A DNA stretch of 64,000 nucleotides from Micromonospora sp. WMMD961 (GCF_029626145.1 NZ_JARUBJ010000002.1:4933501-4997500); one strand, 5' to 3'; counted from the stretch's first letter, positions 33,346 through 42,720 are shown. Numbers and translations: made by a program. Notes: a model not told the origin generated them from the letters alone.

Positions 33346-34059
33346 TCAGACCAACGTCTCGCCACCGTCGACGGCCAGCGTGGTGCCGGTCGTGAAGGTG
33401 CTCGTGAGGGCATAGACGACTGCCCGGACGACGTCGTCCGGGTCGCCCACCCGACCGGCCGGGTTGCCGGCCGCCCGACTCGCGAACAGCTCGGCTTTCT
33501 GCTGCTTGCCGAAAACGTCGTAGGCGCCGCTGTCGATAGTTCCCGGCGCAACCGAGTTCACCCGCAGCGGGGCGAGCTCCACGGCTAGGGCCCGGGTGAC
33601 CGCGTCGACGCCACCGTTGGTGGCCGCGACCGCCAGCATGCCCTGCGCCGGCTTGCGGGCGGTCGCTCCAGAGAAGAAGACGAAGCTGCCGTCGTGCGGC
33701 ATGCGAGGCGCGAAGTATTTGGCCAGCAGGATCGGGCCGAGCACCTTGGTCGACAGAGACTGCAGCACGGCGGCCGGCTGCAGGTCGCTCAGTCGCCCGC
33801 GGGCCCGAGCCGACGCGGTCGACACCACGTGGTCGACGTGACCCATCCGTTCAGCGAGCGCTGCCACGCTCGCCTCATCGGTGACGTCGACCGCCTCGAC
33901 AGTCAGGTCCTCGCCGTACGCGTCCGCCAGGGCGTCGCGGTTGCGGGAGGCGACGACCACGGTGGCGCCGGAGTCGCGTACAGCGCTGACGATCGCACCG
34001 GCGATCCCGCCGCTGCGGCCAATCACCAGCACTCTGCGATTTTCCAGTTCGGTCTGCAT
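33346..34059 (-). CDS. Short-chain dehydrogenase/reductase lacking catalytic Tyr and Lys
   Basis: A 237-residue SDR fold: nucleotide motif 'VIGRSGGIAG' (12-21), 'NVxNA' region replaced by 'STASARARGR', active-site Ser S130 ('FFSGATARK'), and the end 'GTTLAVDGGETLV'. Where classical SDRs have YxxxK, this protein reads V144-A-A-T-N148 ('LAVAATNGG'), so both catalytic Tyr and Lys are missing although the flanking 'GGVDAVTRALAVELAP' is perfectly conserved. It may be a binding or regulatory paralogue, or use other residues. ATG 34059 has GAGGA about nine bases upstream. It follows the NhaA fusion gene on the same strand after 68 bases. Confidence 0.85.
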   Translation of the reverse strand: MQTELENRRVLVIGRSGGIAGAIVSAVRDSGATVVVASRNRDALADAYGEDLTVEAVDVTDEASVAALAERMGHVDHVVSTASARARGRLSDLQPAAVLQSLSTKVLGPILLAKYFAPRMPHDGSFVFFSGATARKPAQGMLAVAATNGGVDAVTRALAVELAPLRVNSVAPGTIDSGAYDVFGKQQKAELFASRAAGNPAGRVGDPDDVVRAVVYALTSTFTTGTTLAVDGGETLV

Positions 34060-34127
34060 AGCTCGATTCCTCTTCGGGGATTCAGGCGCCCGCCATCGAG
34101 GGTCGCCAGGCCGAGTTGATCAGCGGT

Positions 34128-36020
34128 TCAGACGACGGTGGCCTGGGCTCGCGCCTCGTCGATGACACGATTGAGGGTGGCGAGATCCTGCGGTCCCTCG
34201 TGACGCTGACCGTTGATGAAGAACGTGGGGGTGCCGGCCACACCGCTGCGGTCGGCCGAATCGACATCGCGCCGAACCCGGGCCTCGTGGCGGCGGCGGG
34301 CCAGGTCGTCGCGGAACTGGTCGAGGTCGAGGCCGAGTTGCTCGGCGTACCCGGTCAGGTCGTCGCGGGTGAGTCGGTCCTGGCGTTCGAGCAGCAGGGT
34401 GTGCATGGGCCAGAAGGCACCCTGTTCCCCAGCGGCCTCGGCGGCCTCGGCGGCTCCCTGCGCGTACGGATGGACATCCGGCAGTGGCAGATGCCGCCAC
34501 ACGTACCGCACGTCGGCGTTCGCGATGAGCAACTCCTGGGTCGTCGGTCCGACCATCGCGGTCCACGGGCATTCGAAGTCGCCGTACTCGACGACGGTGA
34601 CGACGGCGGTGGGCGGGCCTTGGATGTGGTCGCGGTCGTCGTCCACCGGCTCCGCCAGGTCGACACGTCGCCCCGCAGTGCCGAGCAACGCCCGCGCCCG
34701 TGTTCTGGCCGGAAGGGTCTCGATGACGCGGTAGACCGCGAAGCTCAGCAGAGCCGCGCCGGCCGCGGCCGCGAGGGTACCGATCTTCGCCTGGTCGAGC
34801 GCGTCGCCGGTGAAGGCCAGGTTCGCGATCAACAGCGACACGGTGAAGCCGATTCCGGCGATAGTGCCGCTCTCCAACACCGCGCCCCATCCGACGGGGG
34901 GACGCAGCGAGCCTCCGCTGAGACGTGCCGCCAGCCAGGAGGTGACGACGACGGCAGCCGGCTTGCCGACGATGTAGGCGAGGACGACGCCGATCGTGAT
35001 CGGCGACCGTAGCGCCTGGCGCAGTGCGTCACCGTCGATGACGATGCCTGCGTTGGCCAGCGCGAACAGCGGGACGATCCCGTAGCTGGTCGCCGCGTGC
35101 AGGGTGTGGCGAATCCGGGAGTTGGCCGACAGCGCACCGGTCAGGCGCCGGGTGGCCAGGGCCGCCAACTTCGCCGACGGCTGCTCCCGGAACAGCCGGA
35201 CCAGTCTGGTCGCCTCCTCCAGTTCGGCGCGGCTGGGCGTGTACGCCGTCGTGGCCAACCCCGCAGCCAGCCCGGCGACCACCGGATCAACGCCCGCCGA
35301 GAGCAGCCCGCCCCAGGTCACTGCAGTGCCCAGCGCGAAACTCCACCCCCGGAGCCGGTGCGGCAGCCTCCGCCCTGCCAGCAGGCCGGCGTAGGCCACC
35401 ACAGCCACCGCCATGCCCGGCAACGCGATCTGCTCGCTGTACGCCAGGGCGATCACGATCAGGGCGACCAGGTCGTCAACGACGAACACGGTCAGGACGA
35501 AGGTACGGATCCGCTCCGGGGCGTGGGCCGCAATCAGGGAGAACGCTCCCAGCGCGAGCGCTGTGTCGGTGGACATCGCGATGCCCCACCCCACGGCGCC
35601 GACTCCCCCGTGGTTCACCATCAGATAGATGACGACCGGGATAAGCATTCCAGCGGCACCGACGAGCAGCGGGAGGGCCAGGCGACGCCGCTCTCGCAGA
35701 TCGCCCAGATCGAACTCCCGGCGCGCTTCGAGGCCGACGACGAGGAAGAACAACGTCATCAACCCGCTGTTGACCCAGGTGCGCAGGTCGAGGTGCGCCG
35801 CCCAGGGGCCGAGCTGGACGGTCACGACCCAGGACCAGAAGCCGTCGTAGTCGAGCGCGGGCAGGTTCGCCCAGAGGAGGGCGACCGCGACGGCGGCGAC
35901 GAGGAGCGTGGCACCGGAAGATCCGGTACGTGGAAACGCGCGCCGGGCCGTCGACGCGGTGGGCGTCATAGCCATCGGCGTCGTCGGGTCGGGCTCCATC
36001 GTCTGGTGCACCTGCGGCAT
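34128..36020 (-). CDS. nhaA: Na+/H+ antiporter NhaA fused to a DsbA-like thioredoxin domain
   Basis: 630 residues. Residues ~35-440 form an NhaA antiporter with about 12 helices; the transport site is seen as D152 in 'STDTALALG' and D182-D183 in 'FVVDDLVALI', matching Asp133 and Asp163/164 of E. coli NhaA. A linker leads to a DsbA/thioredoxin-like domain from ~455 with 'VEYGDFECPW' and the cis-Pro loop 'GTPTFFINGQ' (P598). Such fusions are known in actinobacteria. The redox motif here is C484-P-W-T instead of CxxC, so only one Cys remains. ATG 36020 has GAGGA five bases before. It follows the ECF sigma gene by 39 bases, probably one transcript. Confidence 0.92.
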   Translation of the reverse strand: MPQVHQTMEPDPTTPMAMTPTASTARRAFPRTGSSGATLLVAAVAVALLWANLPALDYDGFWSWVVTVQLGPWAAHLDLRTWVNSGLMTLFFLVVGLEARREFDLGDLRERRRLALPLLVGAAGMLIPVVIYLMVNHGGVGAVGWGIAMSTDTALALGAFSLIAAHAPERIRTFVLTVFVVDDLVALIVIALAYSEQIALPGMAVAVVAYAGLLAGRRLPHRLRGWSFALGTAVTWGGLLSAGVDPVVAGLAAGLATTAYTPSRAELEEATRLVRLFREQPSAKLAALATRRLTGALSANSRIRHTLHAATSYGIVPLFALANAGIVIDGDALRQALRSPITIGVVLAYIVGKPAAVVVTSWLAARLSGGSLRPPVGWGAVLESGTIAGIGFTVSLLIANLAFTGDALDQAKIGTLAAAAGAALLSFAVYRVIETLPARTRARALLGTAGRRVDLAEPVDDDRDHIQGPPTAVVTVVEYGDFECPWTAMVGPTTQELLIANADVRYVWRHLPLPDVHPYAQGAAEAAEAAGEQGAFWPMHTLLLERQDRLTRDDLTGYAEQLGLDLDQFRDDLARRRHEARVRRDVDSADRSGVAGTPTFFINGQRHEGPQDLATLNRVIDEARAQATVV

Positions 36021-36059
36021 CGCTTTCCTCGTGATCGGTCTGGTCTGGTGTGCCTGTCG

Positions 36060-36662
36060 TCAGGCGGAGAGAACCGCCGATCTCAGGGAGTTCATCGCGT
36101 GGAAGGCTCGCGACTTGGCCGTTCCGATCGGCACGCAGAGGAGTTCGGCGGCATCCACCGCGCTGCGGCTCTGCAGGTAGATCTCCTCGAACGCTCTGCG
36201 GCGCTCGGGGCTCAACTTGCGGAACGCGTCCAGCAGAGATTCGCGGGCCACGACGACGTCCATCGGGTCGGCCGGCGAGGAATGGTTCTGCAGTTCACGT
36301 TCGCCCTGGAACTCCTGGGGTCGCCGTACGCGCTTGCGCGCCTCGTCCGCCGACACATGACGAGCGATCGTGAAGAGCCACGACTGGATGTGGTCCTCGT
36401 CGACCGGGACGTCGCCGATGTGCCGCCACACCTTCAACATCGTCTCCTGCAACAGGTCTTCGACGATCTGCGGCCGGTAGGCATTGATCCGTCTGAGATA
36501 CCGGAGCAGGACGCCGGAACGTTCCTCGAAAATCTGCCGCAACTTCTCCACGTCACGCCGCCGTACAGGATTCCGGTCGTCGTGTCGTAGGAGTTGCCCT
36601 GACTCTCCGGCGACGTACGAGCTCTCGTCCGGGCCGTCGAGGCGCGGAGTATGCATGGCCAT
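36060..36662 (-). CDS. ECF-type RNA polymerase sigma factor
   Basis: A 200-residue sigma-70 family protein with region 2 ('DLLQETMLKVWRH', 'SWLFTIARHVSADEAR') and region 4 ('LSPERRRAFEEIYLQSRSAVDAAELLCVPIGTAKSR' in part: 'VPIGTAKSRAFHAM'). No anti-sigma gene lies next to it; instead the NhaA-DsbA antiporter follows 39 bases downstream, suggesting that the sigma factor controls or is coupled to ion/redox stress. ATG 36662 has GGAG six bases before it. It carries an N-terminal extension of about 35 residues before region 2. Region 4 is less regular than in SigK at 52765. Confidence 0.9.
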   Translation of the reverse strand: MAMHTPRLDGPDESSYVAGESGQLLRHDDRNPVRRRDVEKLRQIFEERSGVLLRYLRRINAYRPQIVEDLLQETMLKVWRHIGDVPVDEDHIQSWLFTIARHVSADEARKRVRRPQEFQGERELQNHSSPADPMDVVVARESLLDAFRKLSPERRRAFEEIYLQSRSAVDAAELLCVPIGTAKSRAFHAMNSLRSAVLSA

Positions 36663-36749
36663 CAGTCACTCCTGGACAGCGTGGTCAGGTGAGCGGGTGG
36701 CCGCCGCCCCCGCGTTCGGGCACATCGGGGACGGCGGCCGTCTTACCTG

Positions 36750-37664
36750 CTAGCTAGAGGCCCCACCCGAAGCGGCCGTCTCACTCCCGGGCTTGGTCGT
36801 GGACAGTCGGCGGCCGAGGAAATCGCGGATGATCGTGGCCACCGTGTCGCCGGCGCTCTCGAGCAGGAAGTGGCCACCCTCGATCAGGTGGATCTCGGCG
36901 TCGATGGCGTCGGTGGCGAAGGCCCGCGCACCGTCCGGGCCGAAGATCTCGTCACCACGGCCCCACACCGCCAGCACCGGTACGCCACTGCTCCGCAGGT
37001 ATGCGTGCAGGCGGGGGTAGAGCGGCGGGTTGGTGGCGTAGTCGCGGAACAGGGCAAGCTGGATGTCGTCGTTGCCGGGCCGGCTCAGCAGGGCGTAGTC
37101 GTGGTGCCAGGTGTCGGGGCTGATCAGGGTCTCGTCGGGGGTGCCGGTGACGTATTGCCAGCGGGTCACGTCCAGGGTGAGCGCGGCGCGGATGGCGGAC
37201 TCGGTCTCCGGGGTCTGCTCTTTCTGGTAGTTCCAGACCGTCCGCCAGAAGCTCTCGACGAAACCCTCCTCGTAGCCGTTGCCGTTCTGCGTGATGATCG
37301 CCGTGATCGCCTCGGGGTCGCGCAGGGCCAGCCGGAATCCGACGGGTGCCCCATAGTCCTGCACGTAGATGGCGTACCGCTCGATGCCGAGTTGCTTCAG
37401 CAGGTCGGCGGTGAGGTCGGTCAACGCGTCGAACGTGTAATCGAACTCGTCGGCCGCAGGAGCATCCGACAGCCCGAACCCGAGGTGGTCGGGCGCGATG
37501 ACGTGGTATTGCTCGGCCAGCGACGGGATCAGGTTGCGGAACATGAACGACGACGTCGGGAATCCGTGCAGGAGGACCACGGTCGGCGCATCGGCCGGGC
37601 CGGCCTCCCGGTAGAACAGTTGACGCCCTGCCACTGAGGCATACCGGTGGTGAACGTTAGGCAT
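36750..37664 (-). CDS. Alpha/beta hydrolase, epoxide hydrolase/haloalkane dehalogenase type
   Basis: 304 residues. The nucleophile elbow is 'VQDYGAPVG' with D103, the Asp-nucleophile arrangement of epoxide hydrolases and haloalkane dehalogenases, preceded by 'LLHGFPTSS' (oxyanion region) and 'APDHLGFGLSD'; the catalytic His is in 'EGGHFLLES'. Tyr/Trp lid residues that would separate the two activities cannot be settled by eye. ATG 37664 begins the conserved part and follows GAGG; the frame is open to 37910. The gene is divergent from the LAL regulator at 37962, which may control it. Confidence 0.88.
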   Translation of the reverse strand: MPNVHHRYASVAGRQLFYREAGPADAPTVVLLHGFPTSSFMFRNLIPSLAEQYHVIAPDHLGFGLSDAPAADEFDYTFDALTDLTADLLKQLGIERYAIYVQDYGAPVGFRLALRDPEAITAIITQNGNGYEEGFVESFWRTVWNYQKEQTPETESAIRAALTLDVTRWQYVTGTPDETLISPDTWHHDYALLSRPGNDDIQLALFRDYATNPPLYPRLHAYLRSSGVPVLAVWGRGDEIFGPDGARAFATDAIDAEIHLIEGGHFLLESAGDTVATIIRDFLGRRLSTTKPGSETAASGGASS

Positions 37665-37961
37665 GGCGCCTCTTTCTCGCTGCGGATGAACCGTCAGGAC
37701 GGTCTGCGACCTGTACGGTGGCGAGCTTGGCTCGGCGAGACGGGGTTTCGCCTCCGAATCACCACCGGCCGACCCCCGGCCTGACCCCGGGGGCTGCCTG
37801 TCGAACGTCAGCAGGCGACGGGGGCGGGAATGGCAGTGACGTGCAATTTGCGCCATTTCGCTTCTTCTGCACACCTCCCGGGGGTGCGATTGCCAGGTCC
37901 GGGGATGCAACCGGTGGCGGGCCCGTGACTCGATCCGGCCGACGACGCGCAGGATTGTCCG

Positions 37962-40553
37962 ATGGATATCGACCCCGATGCCACGGGCTTGCCGGCAAGC
38001 CCTCGGCTGCCGCCATCCGGTCCGGGCGAGGACGACCAGCTCGCTGACCTGAGACGGCGCACCGCGGCCGGTTCCGGCGGTGCGATACGCATCGTCGGAA
38101 ACCGCGGCATCGGGAGTTCAGTGACCCCGGACGAGGTAATCGACCAGGGTGCCAGCTTCCGCGTGCTTTGGGTTCGGGCGGTTGCCGCCGAGCAGGAAAT
38201 CCCTTTTGCCGCTCTGCATCTGCTCTGTGCTGAGCTGCTCGACCACTGTGCGTTCCTGTCAGCCGCACATCTCACGACACTGCAAGCCGCGTTCGGCCTG
38301 ATCGACGAACCCAGGCCCACCGTCGGCGCGGTCGCCCCCGCTGTGCTCGCGTTGCTCAGCGGCATCGCCAAGGCGCAGCCTGTCTGCGCCGCCGTCGACG
38401 ACGCCCACTGGCTGGACGAGCCTAGCGCCGAGGTACTGGCCTTCGTCGCCGCCCACTCGACCGGGCGAGCGCTGATGATCGTGATCGCCGGCTCGCCCAC
38501 CTCGCGGCTCGACGCGTTCGGGCAGGTTTCGGCGATGCGCTTCCGGCCGATCGGGAACGGCCAACTCCGCGGTCAGCTCCGGGCTGTCTTGCCGGGTCGC
38601 GTCGACGACGCGGTGGCCAAACGCATGCTGGCAGAGTCCGGCGGGGACCTGAGCGCACTAGTGGAGTCGCTCCAGGGCCACACGGCGGCGGAATTGGCCG
38701 GCGGATTCGCGATCCCCGGCCCACCTCGCCTCCGTTCGTGCTCGCACGAACGCGACTGCTTGCGAGCTGTCGGTCACCTCACTGCGGTGTCCCGGCGGCT
38801 TCTGCTCGCCGCGGCGGCCGACCCGACCGGTGACGTTCTGCTCTTCGAGCGCATGGCCGCCGAGCTGGGCGCCGACCGGGAAACCCTCGTCGCGGCCCAT
38901 CTGGTCGAGGTTGGTGATCATGTCGTCTTCGCCTGCCCAGACCTGAGATCGGTCAGCTACCACTCGGCCGCGCCCGCCGAACGGCGACTGATCCACCGCA
39001 AGCTCGCCAAGAACACGGCCGGCGATCAGACGCGGCGGCTGTGGCACCTCAGCCTGGCGGCCGCCGCCCATGACGACGCTCTCGCCGACGACCTCGAGGC
39101 CCACGCCGACCTGTTGCAGCCACGAGGGGGCACAGCTGCCCGCGCCGCGTTCCTGGAGAGGGCGGCAGTGCTCACCAGCAACCCGACCGCACGCGCCGAC
39201 CGCGCGCTCGCGGCGTCCGCAGCGATGTACGACGACGGCAACCTCGCCGGCGCCCAGCGTCTCCTGGCCGTGGTAACGCCGGAATCGCAGGACGCCGTCC
39301 GCGCCGCTCGGCGGACCTGGCAGCGGGCCCGGATCGAGACCGTCCTGCGTCCCGGTGAGTGCTCCACGCGCCAACTGTTGGAGGCGGCCCGGCGGCTGTG
39401 GCCACTCGACCCGGCCGACGCGCGGGAGGCGTACCTCGACGCTCTCCTCGCCACGACGTTCGCCAACAGGGCTATGGATCGCGCGCTGCTGCTCGTCACG
39501 GCGACCGAGGCCCGCACCGCCGCGCGCGAACACCGTCGCCGACCGGCCGATCAGCTTCTGTTCGGACTAGCCACGCGGGTACTCGACGGCTACGCCCGCT
39601 CGGTTGCACCGCTGCGGGCAGCGATCGCGGCCTTCCGGGAGCCGTCTCTCGACCTGCGGGCGGCACGGTGGCTCGGCCTCGCGGGTCTGCTTGCCGCGGA
39701 GGTGTGGGACAGCGCTGCCTGGCGAGACCTGACTCAGCGCCACGCGGCGACCGGACGGGACCCTCGGCTCGACAGCCTGCTCTCGCAGATTCCCCGCAGG
39801 GCTGGCAGTCACGACACCGGGATCGCCGGGATGGTCGCGGCCGCGGCACTGCACAACGCAACAGGGCGGTACGACCTGGCCGTCGAGGCGGCTCGCGAGG
39901 CGGTGCGGTCGGAGCATCCCGGCTTCACGGGCTCGGCGCTGATCGAGCTGGTCGAGGCGGCGGTCCGTGCGGGTGACCAGCACCTGGCCGCACGAACCAC
40001 CGTCCAGCTCGCGCAGCGCACCACCCGGGCGGGAAGCGACTGGGCACTGGGCGTCCACGCTACCGCCGAGGCGCTGATCTGCAAGGACCAGCACGCGGAG
40101 GCGTCATACCGGGAGGCCATCGAGCGGCTCGGCCGCTCCGGCCTGCTCGATCGGCTGGCACGGGCCGAGCTGCTCTACGGCGAATGGCTGCGTCGGCGTA
40201 ACCGCCGGATCGAAGCCCGGGTTCAGCTCCGAGCCGCGAGCAGGCACTTCGGCGAGGTCGGCGCCGATGCTTTCGTCCAACGGGCCCGCCGAGAGCTGCT
40301 CGCGACCGGGGAAAAGGCGCCGAAGCAGCCCAACGGGAGCCGACGCCAGCTGACCCCGCGGGAGACCCAGGTCGCATCGCTGGCCCGGGCCGGGCTCAGC
40401 AACGCCGAGATCGCCGCACAGTTGTTCATCAGCCCCCGTACGGTCGAGTACCACCTGTACAAGGCCTTCCCGAAACTCGGCGTCATGTCCCGTGCCAAGC
40501 TCCAGCCACTTCGGGATCGTCGAGGGCAGGCCGGCACTCCTGCGGGATCGTGA
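37962..40553 (+). CDS. LuxR-family (LAL) regulator with degenerate P-loop
   Basis: 863 residues in the usual LAL order: N-terminal ATPase-like domain, TPR-rich middle and C-terminal LuxR helix-turn-helix ('LTPRETQVASLARAGLSNAEIA', split here, and 'ISPRTVEYHLYKAF'). The Walker A motif, normally GxxGxGKT, reads G46-N-R-G-I-G-S52-S53: the Lys and Thr are gone and the following residues differ, so ATP binding should fail. Walker B ('AAVDDAHWLD', 141-152) is still visible. ATG 37962 has AGGA seven bases before it. It resembles the intact LAL protein at 47327. It is divergent from an epoxide-hydrolase-like gene and converges on a flavin oxidoreductase gene. Confidence 0.88.
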   Translation: MDIDPDATGLPASPRLPPSGPGEDDQLADLRRRTAAGSGGAIRIVGNRGIGSSVTPDEVIDQGASFRVLWVRAVAAEQEIPFAALHLLCAELLDHCAFLSAAHLTTLQAAFGLIDEPRPTVGAVAPAVLALLSGIAKAQPVCAAVDDAHWLDEPSAEVLAFVAAHSTGRALMIVIAGSPTSRLDAFGQVSAMRFRPIGNGQLRGQLRAVLPGRVDDAVAKRMLAESGGDLSALVESLQGHTAAELAGGFAIPGPPRLRSCSHERDCLRAVGHLTAVSRRLLLAAAADPTGDVLLFERMAAELGADRETLVAAHLVEVGDHVVFACPDLRSVSYHSAAPAERRLIHRKLAKNTAGDQTRRLWHLSLAAAAHDDALADDLEAHADLLQPRGGTAARAAFLERAAVLTSNPTARADRALAASAAMYDDGNLAGAQRLLAVVTPESQDAVRAARRTWQRARIETVLRPGECSTRQLLEAARRLWPLDPADAREAYLDALLATTFANRAMDRALLLVTATEARTAAREHRRRPADQLLFGLATRVLDGYARSVAPLRAAIAAFREPSLDLRAARWLGLAGLLAAEVWDSAAWRDLTQRHAATGRDPRLDSLLSQIPRRAGSHDTGIAGMVAAAALHNATGRYDLAVEAAREAVRSEHPGFTGSALIELVEAAVRAGDQHLAARTTVQLAQRTTRAGSDWALGVHATAEALICKDQHAEASYREAIERLGRSGLLDRLARAELLYGEWLRRRNRRIEARVQLRAASRHFGEVGADAFVQRARRELLATGEKAPKQPNGSRRQLTPRETQVASLARAGLSNAEIAAQLFISPRTVEYHLYKAFPKLGVMSRAKLQPLRDRRGQAGTPAGS

Positions 40554-40572
40554 TCCTGGCGTCAACGAGCGG

Positions 40573-42042
40573 TCAGGCGTTGTTCCCGTCTCGATACGCC
40601 TCAAGGAGCCGCAGCCACACCTCGCTGACCGTCGGGAAGGGCGGCACGGCGTGCCAGAGCCGGCTGATGGGCACCTGCCCGGCTACGGCGACCGTGGCCG
40701 AGTGCAGCAGTTCGGCGACTCCGAGCCCCACGAAGGTCACGCCGAGGACGCGCTCGGTGGCGCTGTCGACGACCATGCGGGCACGGCCCTGGTAGTCGTC
40801 GGCGAAGAGACGAGCGCCAGCGACGTTTGCCGCCGTGTCGACATCGACGACCCGCACCTGATGGCCATTGCGGCGCGCCTGGTCGGCGCTGAGCCCGACA
40901 GCCGCAACCTCGGGATCGGTGAAGATGACCTGCGGCAGGGCGTGCACGTCAGCCGTCGCCGCGTGCCGTCCCCAGGCCGAGATGTCCAGATCCTTACCTT
41001 CGGCAACGGACGCGATGGCGTTCCCGACGATGCGGGCCTGGTACTTGCCCTGATGGGTCAACAACGCGCGGTGGTTGACGTCACCGATCGCGTACAGCCA
41101 GCCGCCTTCGACGCCGTGCACCCGGCAGGTGTCGTCCACGTCGAGCCAGGACCCCGGCCTGAGCCCTACCGTCTCGAGACCGATGTCGCCCGTGAGCGGG
41201 ACGCGGCCGACGGCGACGAGCACCTCGTCCGCTTCCACCTCGGCCCCATCGTCGAGCATCAGCGTCACGGGACCGCTGGGTGACGGCCGGCGCATCGATG
41301 TCACGGTCACACCATGTCGAGCGTCGACCCCCGCCTTCCGCAGAGACGCACCGACCATCTCGCCGGCGAAGGATTCGAGCCGTGGTAGGAAGCGCGGCTC
41401 CCGCGCCAACAGCGTCACCGCGGACCCGAGACCCTGCCAGGCGGTGGCCATCTCCACACCGACCGCGCCGCCGCCGATGATCGCCAAACGGGCGGGCACG
41501 GTCGAGCTGTCGGTGGCGGTCCGGTTCGTCCAGACCAACGCCTCGGCGATACCCGGCATGTCCGGGATCGCCGCACGGCTGCCGGTGCAGACCACCACCG
41601 CGTGTCGGGCCGTCAGACCGACGATCTGGTGTTCAGAGGTGGCGACGGCGACCCGGCGCGGGCCGTCGACACGGCCGTGGCCACGGAACAGGTCGGCACC
41701 GATGTCCTTGACCCACTGCGCCTGCCCGGAGTCGTCCCAACCACTGACGAGAAGGTCACGGCGACGGAAGACACCGGCAGCATCGACGGGCCCGCTGACG
41801 GCCTGCCGTGCACCGTCGAGCCGCCGGGCCTCGTCCACCGCCACCACTGGGCGAAGCATCGCCTTGCTCGGGATGCACGCCCAGTAGGAACACTCACCGC
41901 CGACGAGCTCCTTCTCGACCATCGCTACAGTGAGGCCAGCTGCCGTGGCGCGGGCGGCGACGCTCTGCCCGACGGGACCACTGCCGATGACGATCACGTC
42001 GTAGGTCCTGTCCGCGGAAGCCTCGACTTCGGATTTTCCCAT
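40573..42042 (-). CDS. FAD/NAD(P)-dependent disulfide oxidoreductase (LpdA/MerA-like)
   Basis: A 489-residue pyridine-nucleotide disulfide reductase. FAD motif 'VIVIGSGPVGQSVA', redox-active C51-x4-C56 in 'GGECSYWACIPSK', NAD(P) motif 'LAIIGGGAVGVEMA', second FAD motif 'LYAIGDV', and the C-terminal interface 'HAVPPFPTVSEVW' in which the His of the His-Glu pair is displaced compared with 'HxHPTxSE'. It belongs to an actinobacterial subgroup of lipoamide dehydrogenase/mercuric reductase relatives with uncertain substrates. ATG 42042 follows AAAGG by eight bases. A clear paralogue lies at 58333-59754 with the same CSYWAC motif. Confidence 0.92.
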   Translation of the reverse strand: MGKSEVEASADRTYDVIVIGSGPVGQSVAARATAAGLTVAMVEKELVGGECSYWACIPSKAMLRPVVAVDEARRLDGARQAVSGPVDAAGVFRRRDLLVSGWDDSGQAQWVKDIGADLFRGHGRVDGPRRVAVATSEHQIVGLTARHAVVVCTGSRAAIPDMPGIAEALVWTNRTATDSSTVPARLAIIGGGAVGVEMATAWQGLGSAVTLLAREPRFLPRLESFAGEMVGASLRKAGVDARHGVTVTSMRRPSPSGPVTLMLDDGAEVEADEVLVAVGRVPLTGDIGLETVGLRPGSWLDVDDTCRVHGVEGGWLYAIGDVNHRALLTHQGKYQARIVGNAIASVAEGKDLDISAWGRHAATADVHALPQVIFTDPEVAAVGLSADQARRNGHQVRVVDVDTAANVAGARLFADDYQGRARMVVDSATERVLGVTFVGLGVAELLHSATVAVAGQVPISRLWHAVPPFPTVSEVWLRLLEAYRDGNNA

Positions 42043-42150
42043 CGTTCTCGCCTTTCGGGATCGCATAGTCAGGTCAGCTTCGACCACTGTCACAGTCGGC
42101 CGCGCCGAGCGAATCCGTATTGGCCCCGGACCGACCCCGGGGAATACCGG

Positions 42151-42720
42151 TCAACTCCCTGGTGCTGGGTCGTGCCGGTTCTGGTCAGAGCCGTCAGATG
42201 TCCTGTTCGTGTCGGCGCGTCCCCGGATCCGCCCGAGCGCGATGCGCAGGGCCTCCACGTGCAGCCCGCGCAGTGACTCGTAGAGGGTGCCGTCGACGTG
42301 GTGCGCGGCCGATCGGGCGCACTCAAGGGCCTTCAGCCGCAGAAGCATCTGCTGCGTGATCATGTCGAGTTGCGGACGCACCTCGGACTCCAGATTCGGT
42401 CGGTACCGTGGCCGCAGTTCCGGATGGTCACTCCACAGGGCGTGCAGACGCCGCTGGAGCACTTTGTTGGCCTCGATCTGGTCCCGGAAGAAGCGACAGC
42501 TGAGCGACGGGTCGAGTCCTATCTCCCGGGAACGCGCGACGACCTCCGCGAGCAGCCGCTCCTCCCGAGCTTCGTCGTTGATCGGGGTCGTGCTGCCGTA
42601 CTTGGCGGCGGCGACTTTGTCACCGAGTGCGAGGCGTTCCGCGGCGAGTGCCGTGAGCAGCGACTCCTGCTCGTTCACGTCGTCGGCGGAAGTCTGGTTG
42701 TTCAGGTCCGACCACTCCAT
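42151..42720 (-). CDS. aroQ: Chorismate mutase, AroQ class
   Basis: A 189-residue all-helical mutase converting chorismate to prephenate. The pattern 'LLTALAAERLALGDKVAAAK', 'TPINDEAREERLLAEVV', 'LSCRFFRDQIEANKVLQ' carries the Arg, Lys and Gln/Glu residues of the AroQ active site and looks most like the gamma subclass, which is normally exported. No signal peptide is present from ATG 42720, and the frame upstream is Arg-rich, so this copy is either cytoplasmic or has lost its leader. Only weak GAGAG precedes the ATG. A methyltransferase gene is divergent, with a decayed LLM gene between them. Confidence 0.85.
   Translation of the reverse strand: MEWSDLNNQTSADDVNEQESLLTALAAERLALGDKVAAAKYGSTTPINDEAREERLLAEVVARSREIGLDPSLSCRFFRDQIEANKVLQRRLHALWSDHPELRPRYRPNLESEVRPQLDMITQQMLLRLKALECARSAAHHVDGTLYESLRGLHVEALRIALGRIRGRADTNRTSDGSDQNRHDPAPGS

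Noticed and set aside
35097..36590. 497-codon plus-strand frame opposite NhaA and the ECF sigma factor
   Set aside because: Antisense shadow full of His, Gln and Arg; no start signal.
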